Of a stretch of DNA of 36,505 bases, positions 21,569 through 32,473 are shown piece after piece. The DNA comes from Glomus cerebriforme. Taxonomy: Eukaryota > Glomeromycota > Glomeromycetes > Glomerales > Glomeraceae. The notes below the pieces were generated by a model. It worked only from the letters and a program-made list of their open reading frames with translations. It was not told the DNA's origin and did not search any database. The DNA lies in the NCBI GenBank assembly GCA_003550305.1, contig QKYT01000961.1, positions 1-36,505 of the forward strand, in the 5' to 3' direction. The position numbers were made by a program, and so were the translations under genes. Position 1 is the first letter of the stretch. The number at the start of each line of letters is the position of its first letter.

Positions 21569-22340
21569 TTTTTTTTTTTTGAAGACGCGCCAAATCATGA
21601 ACTTTATTATGTATAAATCAATACACATAAGCAGTAAATAATAAAAATAAAGCTATATAGTTCAGATATAAGACCTTCTAAAGGAAAATCCAATGCGTCA
21701 CACTTATGTAGTATGAGTTCTCAGAGTGGAGACTGAAACAAGATCCTCCTTAGATATTAATATGCTCTGATTCTCCCCATACCCTAGTGCTAGCACTAAA
21801 ATAAAACCTTCCAATCAGTCCTTCCGAATTTTCGCTCAAAAGAAATATCTTTTGCTCAGTTCACCTGAATCTTCCCTCAACATAATGGGTCTTCAAACTA
21901 GCATGAAACATTGATGAGTTTCTAGAGGTCAGATGCTAGTACCAACCTTCAGGACAAAGGATATCCAGCTCATAATGGGTTTTCTACTAGTACGAAATGT
22001 TTTAAGAAGAATTATAGATGCCGACTACTAGCACCAACATCCAGAAAGGAAGAAAACTACTCTAATACTAAACTAAAATACAGAAAAAAAAATGAACCTA
22101 CTTCTACCTCTACAACTTCCCTACCAGAACTGGTATCAAATCGCCCTAATAGATGCTTCAGATGAATTGAGTCGACTGCTTATACTGTCTCATCTAAAGG
22201 CTATCACCCAGTACGGCAGTACCTAGCCAATCCACACTTGAATTTCTTCAAATCCATCCACTCCAGTAGGAATCTTTCCAAAATAAGCCAATTCCTCACG
22301 GCCTAGAGACGTCTTAAGTTTCTCCAGTGAATTGAGATGA
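21569..22340 (-). mobile_element. Longer minus-strand non-coding retroelement copy (beta)
   Basis: On the minus strand it ends AATAAAGTTCATGATTTGGC, then GCGTCTTC, then an A tail (plus 21580-21569). Internally, two related phrases around CCCATTATG and CTAGTA occur twice (about 21885-21925 and 21970-22005), and GAATTGAGWYGACTGCTTA occurs at 22174 and 22331. It has stops in all frames and no RT or tRNA-like promoter that I can recognise. The upstream boundary is not defined and could extend to about 22600. Confidence 0.45.
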
Positions 22341-23006
22341 CTGCTTACCCAAAGTTTTACAGAACTATCTTTTCTAACCCTATTAAAGAATCTTCATTCT
22401 TGATATACCTATTGCAGAAAAATAACGGCCTTGCACCTGTATACCCATACCGATTCTATCCAATTAACGTACCTAACCCTGTATCTAACATCTTCACAAA
22501 CCTTTTATTCTTTTTATTAAATTTTCTATTTAACTACTAATGACATCACCTTAAGGGACAAAATTAAGGATCACAGATCACCACAATAAAACAAAAACCA
22601 AGAAATGTATTACAACAAGAGTACCAATCATCAACAGATGATTGGCTGTCAATTAAAATTTTTAGTATCCCCATCTCCCGCCAGTGTATAATATGTTTAA
22701 CAACTGTTGGTATAGAAAAACGTGTATGTTAACTGCATGTATTGATAAACTCCAGTATACAGGTATTTTACAACATGTTAAACAACTGATAGTGTTATTT
22801 AACGTATTTTTTGGTGTATATCAACATCTCCAAAACTTCCTGATATGCAATAAAAAACTAATCTCTCTAAAAATCTCTAAGTCCCTAAATTATATAATTG
22901 TGTTTACTTGTGTGTAAATTTTTATCTATAAACTTTGTAACTCTATCTTGTGCCTTCAATTTGTGTGTGGAATACTTCAAAGCTATTGTCTCCCTGAAGT
23001 TATTCA
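22341..23006 (+). other. Unclassified segment ending in the shared 16-nt tail
   Basis: There is no supported gene; the 67- and 77-codon plus frames here lack any motif. The segment ends in GAATACTTCAAAGC..TCCCTGAAGTTATTCA. The bases before the tail can pair imperfectly with it, as in the three downstream elements. The segment may be the 3' end of a fourth element, or original host DNA that supplied the target. Confidence 0.35.
22991..23006 (+). repeat. Shared 16-nt junction sequence, copy 1
   Basis: TCCCTGAAGTTATTCA recurs exactly at 22991-23006, 27320-27335, 31316-31331 and 31823-31838, once at the left edge of the series and once at the 3' edge of each of three consecutive elements. It is either a target-site duplication reused by each insertion or a conserved 3' tail. 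Confidence 0.9.
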
Positions 23007-23007
23007 T

Positions 23008-23024
23008 ACCTTTATAATAAAGGT
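23008..23024 (+). repeat. Small palindrome followed by a T run
   Basis: ACCTTTATAATAAAGGT is a near-perfect palindrome with 8-bp arms, directly followed by seven T residues in all (23024-23030). It sits at the 5' junction of the first LINE. It resembles a terminator-like hairpin, but in a eukaryotic genome this could be chance or an element end. Confidence 0.35.
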
Positions 23025-23084
23025 TTTTTTATTAATTCTTCTTTGAATCGATCACGTCACTCCATTGTTTTAGACTGAGTCCTT

Positions 23085-26000
23085 GTTTCTTCTAATGGTC
23101 TTCAATTATTAACATCACCTCCTGATATTAAACAAGCGGCTGTTGACCATTTTCAGAATTATGTTTCTCCTGTTAATACTTCTACATTTGATCTCTTTCG
23201 ATTTTCTCCTAGATGGTCTCATCGCTACTCGCCGTTATCTTCTGTCAATTCAGACATTTATCAACATGTAATAGCTTCCCCATCTATAGATGAATGGAAT
23301 TCTGTCCTCTCTTCCATGCCTAATAGCAAGGCTTCAGGTCCCTCACTTATTAGTTATGAGATGTTAAAACACCTCAGTTCTTCTTCTTCTAAGTTGTTAT
23401 TTGATCTAGTTTATCTTTGTCTCTAACAAGATAATATTCCTGATGATTGGCGTGAGGCTACTGTATATCCTATCCCTAAACCTTATGATTGGGAATCTAA
23501 ACTTAAAAATACTCACCCTATTACTTTATTGGAAACTGCTCGCAAGTGTGTTGTCAAATTAGTTTGCAACCGTCTTTTCTCAATTCTCCACAAACATCAT
23601 GTTCTTACTGGAGACAATTATGCTGATCTCCCCGGTAGTTCGTGCAAGTCTCCTATTTTTGCACTTGATTCAATTATACAAGATGCTAAACTCAATAGAA
23701 AAGAGCTTTAGATATTATTGCAAGATATTTCCAAGGCGTTCGATTCTATCAGCCTTAAGATACTTGACACGGTGATGTGTAGACTGAAGTTTCCCTTTCT
23801 TTGTCGCAAATTTATTATTAATTTGTTCACTCGTCATAGTAATCGCATTATTACTCCTTTTGGTTTCACTGATTTTTACGATGTCAAAATTGGAGTTGAT
23901 CAAGGTGAAGTTATTTCTCCCTTATTATGGGTTATATACTTTGATCCTCTGCTTACTGAACTTATCGCTTCTGCCTCTGCACCTTATCATTTATCAAGTT
24001 CAGTTCTCTCCAATTTGTCTCCGCATTCTACTATTGACTCAGTTTTGTCTTTTAGCAATTTCACTTTTATGGATGACTCTACACTTATTTCGCGTTCGAA
24101 AGAGGGTTTATCCGATTTGCTTTCTATTACTGAAGAATTCTACTCCTTCAACAATATATCGGCCAACCACTCCAAATATGTGTTGACATGCAATAATTCG
24201 GTTGCAGTTTTTGATGGTTTTGTTTCCTTTAATCTCACTTACTCAGCGTTGAATTCTACTCCATCTATTACTATTGATATGTTATCACCCCCTTCCTCCT
24301 TTCGCTTTCTTGGCGTTTGGTTTAACTTGACTTGTTTTTCTAAATTCGTCGCCCAACAGATTAAACAAGAGTATTCCTCTACCAGCTCTATTTTACACGC
24401 CAAACTGTTAACTGATAAACAGTTGATCTATTTACACAATTCGGTTATTCTCCCTCGGGTAGAATATCGATCTCAAATGACAGTTCTTTCACAAGTTCAA
24501 TGTGACTCCTTGGCTAGTCCTTTTAGAACTGTTTTAAAAAACACTCTCCGGCTCACCTCCTCCATCCCTAATGTTGCACTTTTTATGCAACAATTTTATG
24601 GCTTGAAGGATTTATTTAGTCATTTACAGCATTGTGCTATTACTAATTTGTTTTCTTTTATGAATTCTATTTCTCTTATCTCAGATATTGTTTAAATTTG
24701 CTTAGATAATATTCAGTCTTTCTTTTGGTTACCTTATTCTCCTTTATAGTTTAAACATTGGTCCTTTTGGTCAAAGAAACTTTGTTTTAAATCGAGTTTT
24801 GTCGCTAAAGTTTTAGCTTTAGCTTCTTCTTTGAATATTACTTTTTCTATTGATTCGATTTCTTCTTCTTATGCTAGACAGGTCCTCGGTGGCATTGCTC
24901 CCTTGGTTGACCTTTTCCCTGTTCTATATCCTTCGCTTTCTCACACTTTATATTCCAAAGGGGTTCTTTTCCTTTCACAATTAGTTTCTGTGATGGCCTC
25001 TATTATAAAAGATGGACAGACCTGAAATCAACTCTTACTTTCAAAAAAGGTGGTAAAGTTCCCGCTTGGTATTCTATATTGGAACGTTCTCTTTGCCCCT
25101 CTCTCCCTTCACATGCCCTTGCTCCGCAGTATGTTTTGCCTTCTGACTCGGTACCTGATGAACGTTTTGTTCCTCTTCAAGAAGACAAAGCTAATAAATG
25201 CTTATTCGTTGTCTCTTGGGTGGCTTCTTCCTCTACCGCTCTTTATGGTCAAATTTATAAATTTTGTCCCGCTACATCTACTATCGAATTAGAACATTGG
25301 TCGCCTGTTTACTCAGCTTCCTCTTTCCTTACACCTTCCACTGCACTTTATGAACTTTATAGTTGCACTGGTTGCCATTTATCTATACTAACTGACAATT
25401 ATCGTATTAGCGTAATCATCCCAGTATACCTAAACCTTCCTGTTTGATTTCAGTTGATTTATTTACGATGATTGAGCTTCTGAGCAACAAAAAACAGCCC
25501 ACTACAGCTCACCCTTTTATTCCTCTGACGCTTTCCCCTCGTACAGTGGAGTCTATTCTCTGGCGTTATCATTCTCGTTTGAATATGTACCTGATTTTTC
25601 CCGTGTGATTCATCCTGCTACGGATGCTTTCACATCAAACTTTGCCACCACTGTTTCATCGAAACTTGCCCTTTTTCGCCAGCCTTCTGCCCCTACTGCT
25701 TCAGCTCTTCCTTTAGCACATTTATCCAGCTCTGCGTCTTTATGGCCATCTTCTTCTCACGCAGAACTTGCTGCTATTGTTTCCATTCTTGGCCATTCAC
25801 CTTGCAATACTTCGCTCAACATTTATACGGATTCTTCTTCCGTTATATCAACATTCTCCAATTTGAAATTCAATTATAATCTTTTTATTAGGCGTCTTTT
25901 TTATTTAAATAATTTCGTCTTATGGTCAGCTGTTGATACTTTAATACATTCCAAACACTTAGATGTTTCTCTTCACAAAGTTAAAGGTCATTCTGGTGAT

Positions 26001-27031
26001 CCTTTTAATGATCGTTCTAACGCTCTTGCTAAAGATGGTTTACACCTTGATTCAGAAGATTTTGTCCCTTCCCAGATTTCTCAGCTCCCTGTATTTATGA
26101 AATTCAACAATTTTCTTGTTGAAATTAATCCTCAGAAATTTTTGGACATGATTTCACAATCTCACTTTACTGAACAATTTTTCTCTCTACAACGCTTCGA
26201 TTCATTATCATCGCTCTTCACAGACATTGACTGGTCCTTTCCTGGATTTGTCTCAAATACTCGCCTCCATTACCTAACCGTTCGGATGGTAGTAAGCGTT
26301 CTGCTTTTACGGACTCAAACTTTTTATCATTCAGGATGAAATTACTATTTGATGAACTTCCCACGCTTCAGAATTTATGTCTCCGATGGCTGGATCTGTA
26401 TGGTTCTGACCTAAATTGCCCGTTATGCTCTGTTTCGGGTTGTCCTTCTCCTTCTCTGACCCATGATGGTATTTCTCATATTTGGCTTTGCCCTTCCCAT
26501 ATTGCTTTATCGAGATCCATCTTGGACTCATGTTTGTCTTCCCTTTCTGTACAATTGCACTCAGCCAAGACTTCCTCTTCAATCTTATCTCAACTCAGTG
26601 TTCTTTCCTGTTGGTTTCCAAATACTTCAGATGGAGGTCTTTTGCTCTAGGAATTTGTTTCTTACTCTTTAGTAGAGTTGGTAGTTTCTGGTGTCCCTTC
26701 TCTCAGATCCGCTCATGATATTCTCTGTCGCGTTATATATACTTTGCACTATGACCTTTATTGTCAGGTATAGCATATTCATACTTTCGCTTTTGCTGAC
26801 TGGGAACGGTCTAAGGGTATTACTCTCTGGCAAAAACGTTCCAAATCTCGCCTTGTCAACACTACCGCTCCGCGCACTCCTCGTGCTTCTTTGATCACTT
26901 CTTTTCCTTTGGCTTCACAATGGATTGAATCCTCTATCAAATTCGGTAATTCTTGGACCAAATGGATCTCTTTTCCTCTAGGTTTTTGCACAGTCGTAAT
27001 AGCTTTGTTTAGTTTCTGGAGTAGGCTCTAG
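23085..27031 (+). pseudogene. LINE ORF2-type polyprotein, copy 1 (broken)
   Basis: In order, the RT blocks are SKASGPSLI, THPITLLETARK, QDISKAFDSI (motif A with the first catalytic Asp), VDQGEVISPLLW (motif B) and FMDDS at 24066-24077 (motif C, Met where Ala or Val is usual). RNase H follows with AELAAIVSI, IYTDSSSVIS and LHKVKGHSGDPFNDRS, then the CPLC..SHIWLCPS zinc knuckle. Breaks include TAA after YLCL (about 23425), TAG at 23709-23711, TAA at 24693-24695 and TAG at 24747-24749 (both CA to TA against copy 2), a one-base loss near 24989, and a deletion of about 85 bp near 25690 that removes the first RNase H catalytic Asp block. It cannot make a complete enzyme. Confidence 0.88.
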
Positions 27032-27319
27032 ACTCTTTGAGGATTGGGTTGAAGAGAACTAAAGGGAGCAGTTGCCTCTACCGTTAGATTCTGGCTTTTA
27101 GTTAGATTAGGGGGGGAATCATGGTAAAGTAGAGTAGTCTTAGGGTAGTTAATTTGATTTGTTCTGTTAATTAGTCTAATTAGGGTTATTCTGTTATCTC
27201 GATATAACTGTTCTTTTATTTCATGTTTCTTTTTTATTTTATTTTTATATTTTGTTAGTTAGTGTTCGTAGTTCAATGTATAAATGTATATGTAATATGA
27301 ATAACTTTGCTTAATAAAA

Positions 27320-27335
27320 TCCCTGAAGTTATTCA
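27320..27335 (+). repeat. Shared 16-nt junction sequence, copy 2
   Basis: 3' edge of LINE copy 1. The preceding TGAATAACTT at 27298-27307 is an exact inverted match to AAGTTATTCA at 27326-27335, so a 10-bp stem with an 18-nt loop is possible. Confidence 0.9.
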
Positions 27336-27462
27336 AAAAAAAGGCCGATCACTAACTCATTCCACCGATCCTCAGTCCAAAAATTCTGCTAAGTAAAAAA
27401 GTGAAGTTGATCTTAGATAATAAAGCAAAAACTCAACACTTACTTGTTATTTCTGTTTGAAA

Positions 27463-27735
27463 ATGTTCCTCAAAACTCGCCAGTCCACTCAACGTGGTCG
27501 TGGTTATGATTCTATACCGAAAAACATTGGTTTCCGCCGTCCGGCTGACGATATTTCTAACTCTGATGAGCAAATTGCTAAAGATACTTATGGTCCTACC
27601 AAACGTACTAAAACTAATGACTTGAAACCCATGGATGATGTCGAGAAGGTTTCTGCTGCTGAACACTTGTCTTCTTCTGAAGTTCCTGCTCAGTCTTCCT
27701 TTTCCTCTTCTCCTGTTGCTGTAACTTATTTACTC
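27463..27735 (+). pseudogene. 5' coding fragment of the LINE, fused out of frame
   Basis: The frame from ATG 27463 encodes MFLKTRQSTQRGRGYDSIPK and continues basic and polar (TKRTKTND), then Ser-rich, up to about 27720. No domain is recognised; it fits the start of a LINE first ORF or an N-terminal region of ORF2. At the deletion junction the RT continues in a different frame, so the frame that runs on (LLVVVIALLLPLVI) is out-of-frame RT sequence and not a membrane segment. Confidence 0.55.
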
Positions 27736-30700
27736 GTCGTAGTAATCGCATTATTACTCCCTTTGGTTATTCTGATTCCTATGATGTCAAAATTGGAGTT
27801 GATCAAGGTGAAGTTATTTCTCCCTTGTTATGGGTGATATATTTTAATTCTCTTCTTACTGAACTTATTGCTTCAGCTTCCGTCCCTTATAAGCTATCAA
27901 GTTCAGTTCTTTCTAATTTGTCTTCACATTCAACTATCGACTCAGTTTTGTCCTTCAGCAATTTTACTTTTATGGATGACTCCATGCTTATTTCCCACTC
28001 AAAAGAAGGTCTATCTGATCTTCTTTCTATTACTGAAGAATTTTACTCCTTCAATAATATTTCCACCAATCACTCCAAATACGTATTGACATGCAATAAT
28101 CCGGATGCAATGTCAGATGGTTTTGCTTCTTTTAATCTCACTCGCTCGGCATTGAATTCCACTCAATCTATCACCATTAATGTGCTTTCGCCTTCCTCCT
28201 CCTTCCGCTTTCTGGGCGTCTGGTTTAATTTGGCTTGCTCTTCCAAATTTGTCACCCAACAAATTAAACAAGAGTATTCCTCTTCCAGCTCTATTTTATG
28301 CGCTAAACTTTTAACTGACAAACAGTTGATTTATTTACACAATTCGGTTATTCTCCCTCAGATGGAATATCATTTTCAGATGACCATTCTTTCACGAGTT
28401 CAATGTGATTCTTTAACTAGTCCTTTTAGAACTGTCCTAAAAAACACTCTTTGGCTCACCTCCTCCATCCCTAATATGATGCTTTTTATACAACAATTTT
28501 ATGGATTGAAGGATTTATTTAGTCATTTACAACAATGCGCTATTACTAATTTATTTTCTTTTATGAATTCTTTTTCTATTCTTTCAGACATTGTTCAAAT
28601 TCACTTAGATAACATTCAGTCTTCTTTTTGGCTTCCTTATTCTCCTTTGCAGTTTAAACATTGGTCATTTTGGTCGAAGAAGCTTTGTTTTAAATCAAGT
28701 TTTATCGCAAAAGTTTTAGCTTTAGCCTCTTCGTTAAATCTTTCTTTTATTAATTTGAATTCTTCTCCTTATGCCAGACAGGTCCTTGGTGGCTCTTCTC
28801 CCTTGGTTGACCTTTTCCCTGCTCTGTATCCTTCGCTTTCTCATACTTTACATTCCAAAGGGATCCTCTTCCTTTCACAATTAGTTTCTGGTGATGGCCT
28901 CTATTATAAAAGATGGACAGACCTGAAATCCATTCTTACTTTCAAAAAAGGCGGCAAAGTTCCTGCTTGGTATTCTATATTGGAACGTTCTTTTTGCCCT
29001 TCTCTTCCTTCTCATGCTCTTGCTCCGCAATATATTCTGCCTCCTGACTCAGTGCTTGATGAACGTTTTGTTTCTCTTCAAGAAGACAAAGCCAATAAGC
29101 GCTTATTTGTTGCTTCCTGGGTGGCTTCTTTCTCTTCCGCTATTTATGATCGAATTTATAAATTTCGTTTCGTTTCATCCACCATTGAATTAGAGCATTA
29201 GTTGCCTGTTTACTCAGCTTCCACTTCCCTTACGCTCTCCACTGCACCTTATGAACTTCATAGGTGCACCGGTTGCAATTTATCTATACTCACTAATGAC
29301 TATCATATTCCTTCAGAGCGGAATCCTCCCAGTATCCTTAAACCTTCTTGTTTGGTTTCAGTTGATTTGTTCACGACAATTGAACTCCCGAGCAACAAAA
29401 AACAACCCACTATGGCTTACCCATTTATTCCTCTGACACTTTCTCCCCATACAGTGGAATCTATTCTCCGACACTATCATTCTCATTTGAATGTTGTTCC
29501 AGATTTTTCCCGTGTGATTCTCCCTAGTATGTGTGCTTTCACGTCAAATTTTGTCACCACTGCTTCATCAGAGCTTGTCCTTTTTTACCAGCCTTCTTCT
29601 TTGTATTTTTACTCGGATGGATCTTTAATTTCTTTGAATTCTCCTGATTGTAAACTTGGGTATGGCTGGCTTCAACTCTCTTCTGATCCTACAGCTTTGG
29701 CTTTCCCTTTAGCACATCTTTCCAGTTCTGCATCTTTATGGCCATCTTCTTCTCGCGCAGAACTCTTAGCTATTATTTCCATTCTTGGCCATTCGCCTAG
29801 CAATACTTCGCTTCACATATTTACAGATTCTTCTTCCGTTATGTCTACATTTTCCACTTTAAAGTTCGATCACAATCTTTTTACCAGACATCTTTTTCAT
29901 TTAAAAAACTTCGTCTTATGGTCAGCTGTGGATACTTTAATTCATTCCAAATGTTTAGATGTTTCTCTTCACAAAGTTAAAGGTCATTCTGGTGATCCCT
30001 TTAATGATCGTTCTGATGCTTTTGTCAAGGAAGAATTATATCTTGACACAGAAGATTTTGCCCCTTCCCAGATTTTTCAGCTTCCTGTGTCTATGAAATT
30101 CAACGATCTTCTTATTGAAATTAATCCTCAGAAATTTTCTGACTTGATTTCACAATCCCATTTCACTGAACAATTTTTCTCTTTATAACACTTCGATTCA
30201 TTATTGTCACTTTTTACAGACATTGATTGGTCCTTTTCTTGGATTTGTCTCAAATATTCGCCCTCATTACCCATATGTTCGGCTGGTGGTCAATGTTCAG
30301 CCTTTATGGACTCAAATTTTTTCTCCTTCAGGATGAAACTACTTTTTGATGAACTTCCCACGCTTCAGAATTTGTGTCTCCGACATTTAGATTTGTACAG
30401 TTCTGAGCCAACCTGCCCATTTTGTTCTGTTCTGGACTGCTCCTCTCTAATTTTGGCTGATGATGATATTTCTCATATTTGGCTTTGTCCTTCTCGCATC
30501 TGTTCATCTATGCCTATTTTAGACTCTTGTTTGTCTTCTTTCATATATGCTTTCGGCTAAGGCTTTCTCTTCAGTTCTGTCTCAACTTAGTGTTCTTTCT
30601 TGTTGGTTTCTGACAACTCCTGATGGAGGCCTTTTACTCTGGGATTTTATTCCCCATTCTTTAGTTGAGTTGGTGGTTTCTGGTGCACCTTCTCTCCGAT

Positions 30701-31023
30701 CCGCTCATGATATTCTTTGTCATGTCCTTTATGTTTTGCACTATAATCTTTATTGTCAGGTATGGTATGTTCGTACTTCCGCTTTTGCTGATTGGGAATA
30801 GTTTAAGGGTATTACGCTTCAGCAAAAATGTTCCAAACCTCGCTTAATCAACACTACCGCCTCTCGCGCTTCACGTACTCCTTTGTTAACTTTCTTTCCT
30901 ATGTCTTCGCTATGGATTGAATCCTCTATCAAATTCGGTAGTTCTTGGTCCAAATGGATCTCTTTTCCTCTGGATTTTCGTACAGTTGTAATAGCTTTGT
31001 TTAGTTTCTGGAGTAGGCTCTAG
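27727..31023 (+). pseudogene. LINE RT (motif B onwards) and RNase H, copy 2 (broken)
   Basis: RT resumes at FTRRSNRIITPFG, with VDQGEVISPLLW and FMDDS at 27969-27980; motif A is lost. The RNase H domain is better kept than in copy 1: FYSDGSLIS, SSRAELLAIISI, IFTDSSSVMS and HKVKGHSGDPFNDRSDA supply all four acidic positions (D-E-D-D). The zinc knuckle CPFC..SHIWLCPS follows. Breaks are TAG at 29199-29201 (TGG in copy 1), TAA at 30186-30188 (CAA in copy 1), a frameshift near 30545, and TAG near 30799 (CGG in copy 1). The coding part ends at TAG 31021-31023. Confidence 0.88.
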
Positions 31024-31315
31024 ACTCTTGGAAGATGGGGTTGAAGGGAACTAAAGGGAGCAGTTACCTCTACCGTTAGACTCTGGCTTTTAGTTAGATT
31101 AGGGGGGGAATCATGATAAAGTAGAGTAGTCTTAAGGTAGTTAATTTAATTTGTTCTGTTAATTAGTCTAATTAGGATTATTCTGTTATTCCAATACGAC
31201 TGATCTTTTATTTCATGTTTCTTTTTATTTTATTTTTATATCTTGTTTATAGTATTAGTAGTTTAATGTATAAATGTATATAATTATGTAATATGAATAA
31301 CTTTGCTTAATAAAA

Positions 31316-31331
31316 TCCCTGAAGTTATTCA
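31316..31331 (+). repeat. Shared 16-nt junction sequence, copy 3
   Basis: 3' edge of LINE copy 2, with the same exact 10-bp inverted partner TGAATAACTT at 31294-31303. Confidence 0.9.
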
Positions 31332-31838
31332 CGCAGTTGGTCACATGGTTACTACCTAACTAACAATTCATAGGTCTCTTAATTACCATCGGGTTGATGT
31401 ATATCACAACCAGGAACCTGGGTCCTTCTTCTGGGATACATGGAAGGAGTAGATTTATGCTATGTATGCTAACCGGAAGAGTCTCATTCAGCATAAGATG
31501 TTACTTGACTATGTTTTGTGAAATGCAATAGTGATTTATCAGTGTAAAAAATGACAGATAATTTTACCACCCTTATTCACATGGGTTGGATAGGAAGGAT
31601 AGTACTACCTCTTACATTGGATGGTCCCAAGTCTGGGGCTCACTCTGAAAGATTAAACGAGAGTACAGCTGGGATCGTAGTGGGAGAAAGTTTATATTAT
31701 ATTGGACGGTGTTATTTAGTTTTTAATGAAAGTTTGAATTAGGTAGCTTTAACTTCTCAATTTGTATTTTTCTACTGACTATTTTGTAAAGTTTGCCCTA
31801 AGTAACTTTAAATAATAAAAAATCCCTGAAGTTATTCA
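31332..31838 (+). mobile_element. 507-bp non-coding element sharing the LINE tail
   Basis: The segment between the third and fourth junction copies is unrelated to the LINE body but ends AAATAATAAAAAATCCCTGAAG like them. Its upstream TAAGTAACTT matches the LINE arm TGAATAACTT at 8 of 10 positions. It could be a SINE-like element mobilised through the shared tail, or a deleted derivative of another LINE. I recognise no tRNA-like A/B boxes. A 63-codon frame at 31551-31742 has no recognised feature. Confidence 0.5.
31823..31838 (+). repeat. Shared 16-nt junction sequence, copy 4
   Basis: The last exact TCCCTGAAGTTATTCA. After it come TAGTTAATTTGG and ordinary flanking DNA, so it marks the right edge of the series. 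Confidence 0.9.
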
Positions 31839-32473
31839 TAGTTAATTTGGATGACGGACTGTTTCAAGTTAATAATGGTATACGATAATTCTAAAGCTGA
31901 TTCAGTATTTGTTTTTATAAGCCTAAAAATCTTGATATTCTTCTACCTTTCTACCAACAAAAATAAAATTATAAATTTATAAAAGGGAATATTTCATTAA
32001 ATTTAAATGCCAGAAAAGCCTCTCCCTACTACTCTAAGCCCATGTATCAACTCTGTGAAAAATTGCTTAACTTCTAAAAAAACTTCATGTTAGGCCCACT
32101 CTTGGGTTCACCAAAAGCAGCTACAAGTCCAACCCGTCTGTCTTGTGCATGAAGAGCATACTTTAGAATACCAAACAGCCACTCAGGTATTAACTTATGA
32201 AAAAGACGTAGGTGACTGAAAATTATCTTGAACCTGATTTGTAAAGAAACTTGGTATGCAGGACACTAAATACCAAATTTTCTAAACTTTTTTAGTTAAG
32301 TTCAGCATCGTAGAGCAACTTTTCCTAAAATTAAAAGACTGATTTCTTTGAACAAAATAGCTAAAAAGTGCTACTTTTCTTTCCAAAACTTCTTTGGAGA
32401 AATGGACGTAAGAATTAGTAAGGAGAGTTGCCTCATTGTAATATACTCAGTTATTTATTATTAAATAATATAA
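31839..32473. other. Intergenic DNA, no gene seen
   Basis: Less AT-rich than most non-coding parts, but with stops in all frames and no recognised motif. It could contain old element remnants. Confidence 0.5.

Larger units (their letters stand above)
23031..27335 (+). mobile_element. LINE retrotransposon copy 1 (RT plus RNase H), decayed
   Basis: 5'-truncated LINE of an RT/RNase H family (I/Tad-like layout). The coding part ends at TAG 27029-27031. A 3' UTR then contains TTAGGGGGGGAATCATG and ends GAATAACTTTGCTTAATAAA, followed by the shared 16-nt sequence. It aligns with copy 2 over almost all of its 3' 3.5 kb. The C/T-rich coding composition contrasts with the AT-rich host DNA. Confidence 0.9.
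27336..31331 (+). mobile_element. LINE retrotransposon copy 2 with internal deletion
   Basis: It begins right after the previous junction with an A run and GGCCGATCACTAACTC. It retains an apparent 5' leader and ORF start (27463), then jumps near 27725 into RT motif B, so the intervening coding DNA has been deleted. From there it parallels copy 1 to the identical 3' end. A shared 16-nt sequence closes it. Confidence 0.88.

Noticed and set aside
22337..22917. 67- and 77-codon plus frames
   Set aside because: They have no recognised motifs and lie in or next to non-coding repeat sequence.
26331..26991. Minus-strand frames opposite LINE copy 1
   Set aside because: They are shadows of the zinc-knuckle region and lack support.
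27727..27830. Hydrophobic segment LLVVVIALLLPLVI as a membrane protein
   Set aside because: It is RT coding DNA read in the wrong frame after the internal deletion.
31551..31742. 63-codon frame in the 507-bp element
   Set aside because: It has no recognised motif, is short, and lies in an element that otherwise has stops throughout.
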